DNA of 64,000 bases from Paraburkholderia sartisoli (lineage in GTDB: Bacteria > Pseudomonadota > Gammaproteobacteria > Burkholderiales > Burkholderiaceae), in NCBI RefSeq assembly GCF_900107685.1, contig NZ_FNRQ01000002.1, positions 620,001 to 684,000 on the forward strand, in the 5' to 3' direction. The position numbers and the translations under genes are program-made. This document shows, piece after piece, positions 61,841 to 64,000 of the stretch (its first letter is position 1; every line of letters begins with the position of its first letter). The notes below the pieces were generated by a model. The model was given only the letters and a program-made list of their open reading frames with translations. It was not told the origin of the DNA and ran no database searches.

Positions 61841-63280
61841 TTAGCTTGAACGCCACGCACCCGTTATTTCGCTAGCTTGACGGACCGACTGGTAAACCGC
61901 ATTGACCATCGGTGCCGCCAGGTAGGAGGCGATGCCCGCAGTCCAGATACGTTCGGGCTCGCTCGCTTCGGGCAGCCAGACGCGAAGGTCCTGCGATACG
62001 CGTGGCGCCGTGACAGGCAACAGAGGGTCCCCCGTCAACTCGAGCGAATCGTATGTCGCATGGAAACGCTGTTTCTGAAAACCCGTCGCGCAGATCACGG
62101 CGTCGAAGCTGTCAAGTGTGCCGCTGCTCCACTGGACGCGCCAAAGCTCATCCCGACGCAAGCGCTCGGGCACGGCCGGCATCACCTGCAATCGGCCCTC
62201 GTTCATGTAACTCAGAAGCTTCTCTGCGGTTTCGAGCGGCAATGCAAACAGATACCGACCGACCGCGGTGGCGCAGTTGGCGAGCGCCAGGGTTCGCGCC
62301 CCGGGCGTGCCAGCGCGCAACAACTGCTCGGCAAGGTCCATGTAGCGCACCAGGAGGTTCTGCCAGTCGGTCGCGCCACGCCGGGCCAAACCGGCTTCTC
62401 GTGCGAGCCGTTCCGGCGCATAGGTGGAACGGTCGATCTGGGTGCGCAACGGCCGTCCGGCGACCGCCTCGGCCGACCGTGCAACCTGTCGCAGCAGACG
62501 GCGGTAAAGCAATGGGCTCGATAAATCGAGCCGCGCAAATGCTGCTTCGTCGATCGCGACGGGACATTGTCGCGGCGTTGCGGTGCGTACAGCGGGTAAC
62601 CGGCCCGATGGCGACGCCATCACCACGGAATGCCCCGCCCCGCACGCGAGCAGTGCCGCGTCGACCGCCGACAGCCGGCTGCCCACGACCAGAACGCGGG
62701 ACGGCGTCGCCAGGTACTCAATCACGCGCCGCTCCGGGTACAGACATTCGAAGAGTGCCGGCGCGCCGGTATGCGATCGCAGCGCGTCCGGCAGGAACGG
62801 TGCACCGCTACCAGTGCAGATCAGGACTTCGCTCGCTTCGAGCGAAGTGCCGTCGTCGAGCAACACGCGATACCCGCCCGTGGGCTGCTTCTCGATCGTA
62901 CGCGCCGTCGCCCGCAAATGACGATGCCCGACACCGACGTCGCGCGCCAGCATCCGATAGTGCGCATAGCGGTCGGCAAGGTAGCGTGAAACGTGAAAGC
63001 GCGGAACAAATGCGTCAGGCGAAACGGTGATTGCCTGCGCGCGAAGGTAGCGCAGAAAATCGTCTGGATCGTCGGCGAGCAAGGACATCGTCTCGACGGA
63101 CGTATTACACAGCAGCGCGGGATCGGTCGTGGCAAACGCGATCCCATTGCCGATACCGCGCGGATCGACGATATCGATGCGCGATACGCTCCGGTTGCTG
63201 ACTGCGCTGACAAAGGCCGCGATTCCCGCTACGCCCCCTCCTACGATGACCACCTTGCGCTTGCCAGTCGCATTGACCAT
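61841..63280 (-). CDS. FAD/NAD(P)-binding oxidoreductase (FAD-NAD(P)-binding family)
   Basis: The 479-residue protein begins MVNATGKRKVVIVGGGVAGIAAFVSA with an N-terminal GxGxxG, has a second nucleotide-binding turn RVLVVGSRLSAVDAALLACG and the late ICATGFQ motif, as in the Pyr_redox_9/FAD-NAD(P)-binding group of monooxygenase-like enzymes. Substrate is unknown. It lies between the NTF2-like gene and the GST and is probably in one transcript with them. Confidence 0.85.
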   Translation of the reverse strand: MVNATGKRKVVIVGGGVAGIAAFVSAVSNRSVSRIDIVDPRGIGNGIAFATTDPALLCNTSVETMSLLADDPDDFLRYLRAQAITVSPDAFVPRFHVSRYLADRYAHYRMLARDVGVGHRHLRATARTIEKQPTGGYRVLLDDGTSLEASEVLICTGSGAPFLPDALRSHTGAPALFECLYPERRVIEYLATPSRVLVVGSRLSAVDAALLACGAGHSVVMASPSGRLPAVRTATPRQCPVAIDEAAFARLDLSSPLLYRRLLRQVARSAEAVAGRPLRTQIDRSTYAPERLAREAGLARRGATDWQNLLVRYMDLAEQLLRAGTPGARTLALANCATAVGRYLFALPLETAEKLLSYMNEGRLQVMPAVPERLRRDELWRVQWSSGTLDSFDAVICATGFQKQRFHATYDSLELTGDPLLPVTAPRVSQDLRVWLPEASEPERIWTAGIASYLAAPMVNAVYQSVRQASEITGAWRSS

Positions 63281-63356
63281 GGCCTTCCTTTTACCCGAAC
63301 GGATAATTACCTCAGTGCATCGGCGGGCAGCGCATTTACACCCGCGCTGAATGCGC

Positions 63357-63797
63357 TCAGATTGCGCTCGCGTTGCTGCGTGCGAGCGCAGGCGTCAACA
63401 GCCGCACGCCGTACCACCCCCAATAGACGCGATGGCATTGAATCAGGCCGTGTCCAATCTCCATCATCTCCATGAGATCGACCTGCTCGCCTTTCGGTAC
63501 CTGGCGTGGGTACTCCCACGTCAATTGCTGACCATTTGCGAAAAACACACCGGTTCGATACCACTGTGCAAGGTCGCTGGGGAATTTGCGAAGACTGTCT
63601 TCGAAGAATGTCTTGATCGCGATGCGTCCACGGATCAGGCCCGACTGACGTTCTGGATAGACGACCAGCGCTAGCGGTGTTTCGAGGAGGGCGTCTTTTG
63701 CATAGAGCGCGGCAGTGCCGGCCAGATCCTTCTTGCGCACTGTGTCGTGCCAAGCCTCATAAATGTGGGAGATGGAGGGATCGATAGTCTGGTTCAT
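63357..63797 (-). CDS. NTF2-like (SnoaL-type) protein
   Basis: The 146-residue product has the NTF2-like pattern: ISHIYEAWHDTVRKKDLAGTAALYAKDALLETPL followed by IAIKTFFEDSLRKFP and a strand-rich end (GLIQCHRVYWGWYG). Such cone-shaped proteins bind small molecules or catalyse isomerisations. ATG 63797 is chosen because the family match starts there. It is the first gene of the NTF2-FAD-GST set, behind a promoter that resembles that of the MFS gene. Confidence 0.82.
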   Translation of the reverse strand: MNQTIDPSISHIYEAWHDTVRKKDLAGTAALYAKDALLETPLALVVYPERQSGLIRGRIAIKTFFEDSLRKFPSDLAQWYRTGVFFANGQQLTWEYPRQVPKGEQVDLMEMMEIGHGLIQCHRVYWGWYGVRLLTPALARSNASAI

Positions 63798-63860
63798 GGC
63801 ACATCCGCGCTCAAATATATCAGGGCGCCACACAATGTTATTCGCTGCACGCCGACGCCA

Positions 63861-63909
63861 ACTATAAAGGCACCCCGTCGGCCAATGTTTCGATGCGTAT
63901 CGAAGTGTG
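63861..63909 (-). promoter_or_regulatory. promoter of the NTF2-FAD-GST genes with shared 15-bp element
   Basis: TTCGAT-GCGT-ATCGAA (63889-63904) is a perfect palindrome with 6-base arms and overlaps GCGTATCGAAGTGTG (63895-63909). On the minus strand TATAGT (63861-63866) is a -10 candidate. Arrangement and spacing equal those upstream of the MFS gene (60202-60250). Confidence 0.6.
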
Positions 63910-64000
63910 CTGGAACCGAGTGAGAGCGAATTTTGGTTTCTGGCAAGAATTGCGGGAACGCCGTTCACAGGCGATGTTCCTGGTCCACGTATCACAATGG

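Overview
The window is high-GC chromosomal DNA from a Burkholderia/Paraburkholderia/Caballeronia-type betaproteobacterium. The evidence is the tolQRA-tolB-pal-cpoB block, glyA-nrdR, 385-residue Burkholderia-type porins and IS families common in that group. The genus is an inference from remembered protein similarity; no search was run.

Layout. (1) 1-15.1 kb is conserved core: the 3' end of glutaryl-CoA dehydrogenase, a 1-Cys peroxiredoxin, a three-gene envelope/stress cluster (DUF883, YqjE-like, unknown), a minor-pilin operon (fimT-pilV-pilW-pilX-pilE, no pilY1), glyA-nrdR, an SDR and the full Tol-Pal operon, ending at tRNA-Lys(UUU). (2) 15.1-20.9 kb is a decayed integrative island at the tRNA 3' end: tyrosine integrase, excisionase-like genes, an XRE repressor, two tandem paralogous small proteins of unknown function, vapBC with a perfect palindromic operator, a truncated DUF932 gene and a broken IS110. 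(3) 21.2-36 kb is an accessory uptake and catabolism locus: cytochrome b561, a secreted protein with a CPC motif, a solute-binding protein, aldehyde dehydrogenase, porin, amino-acid-type ABC transporter, an argininosuccinate-lyase-like enzyme, a GNAT enzyme, an FAD amine/amino-acid oxidase, and a GntR regulator fused to a second GNAT domain. A complete IS66 with an 8-bp target duplication sits inside it. TGTTGACA-type boxes recur in its three promoter regions. (4) 36.6-43.8 kb is a second locus with the same logic: porin, paralogous CPC protein, paralogous cytochrome b561, LysR, a Cys/Met-metabolism PLP enzyme and a complete polar-amino-acid ABC transporter. (5) 44.4-49.6 kb holds an oxidoreductase/LysR pair and an IS1182 element interrupted by an IS110. 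(6) 49.9-57.3 kb is an autotransporter followed by a TPR sulfotransferase, a TPR glycosyltransferase-like protein, a lipoprotein hydrolase and an APS kinase, which reads as a cell-surface sulfation cassette. (7) 57.4-64 kb contains a frameshifted recombinase, a truncated oxidoreductase, and an ArsR-linked efflux/detoxification cluster (MFS pump, ArsR, then an NTF2-like/FAD/GST gene set) whose two promoters share a 15-bp element at identical spacing.

The most novel candidates are the duplicated cytochrome b561-CPC module, the regulator-acetyltransferase fusion with its DNA boxes, and the autotransporter-sulfotransferase-APS kinase cassette.
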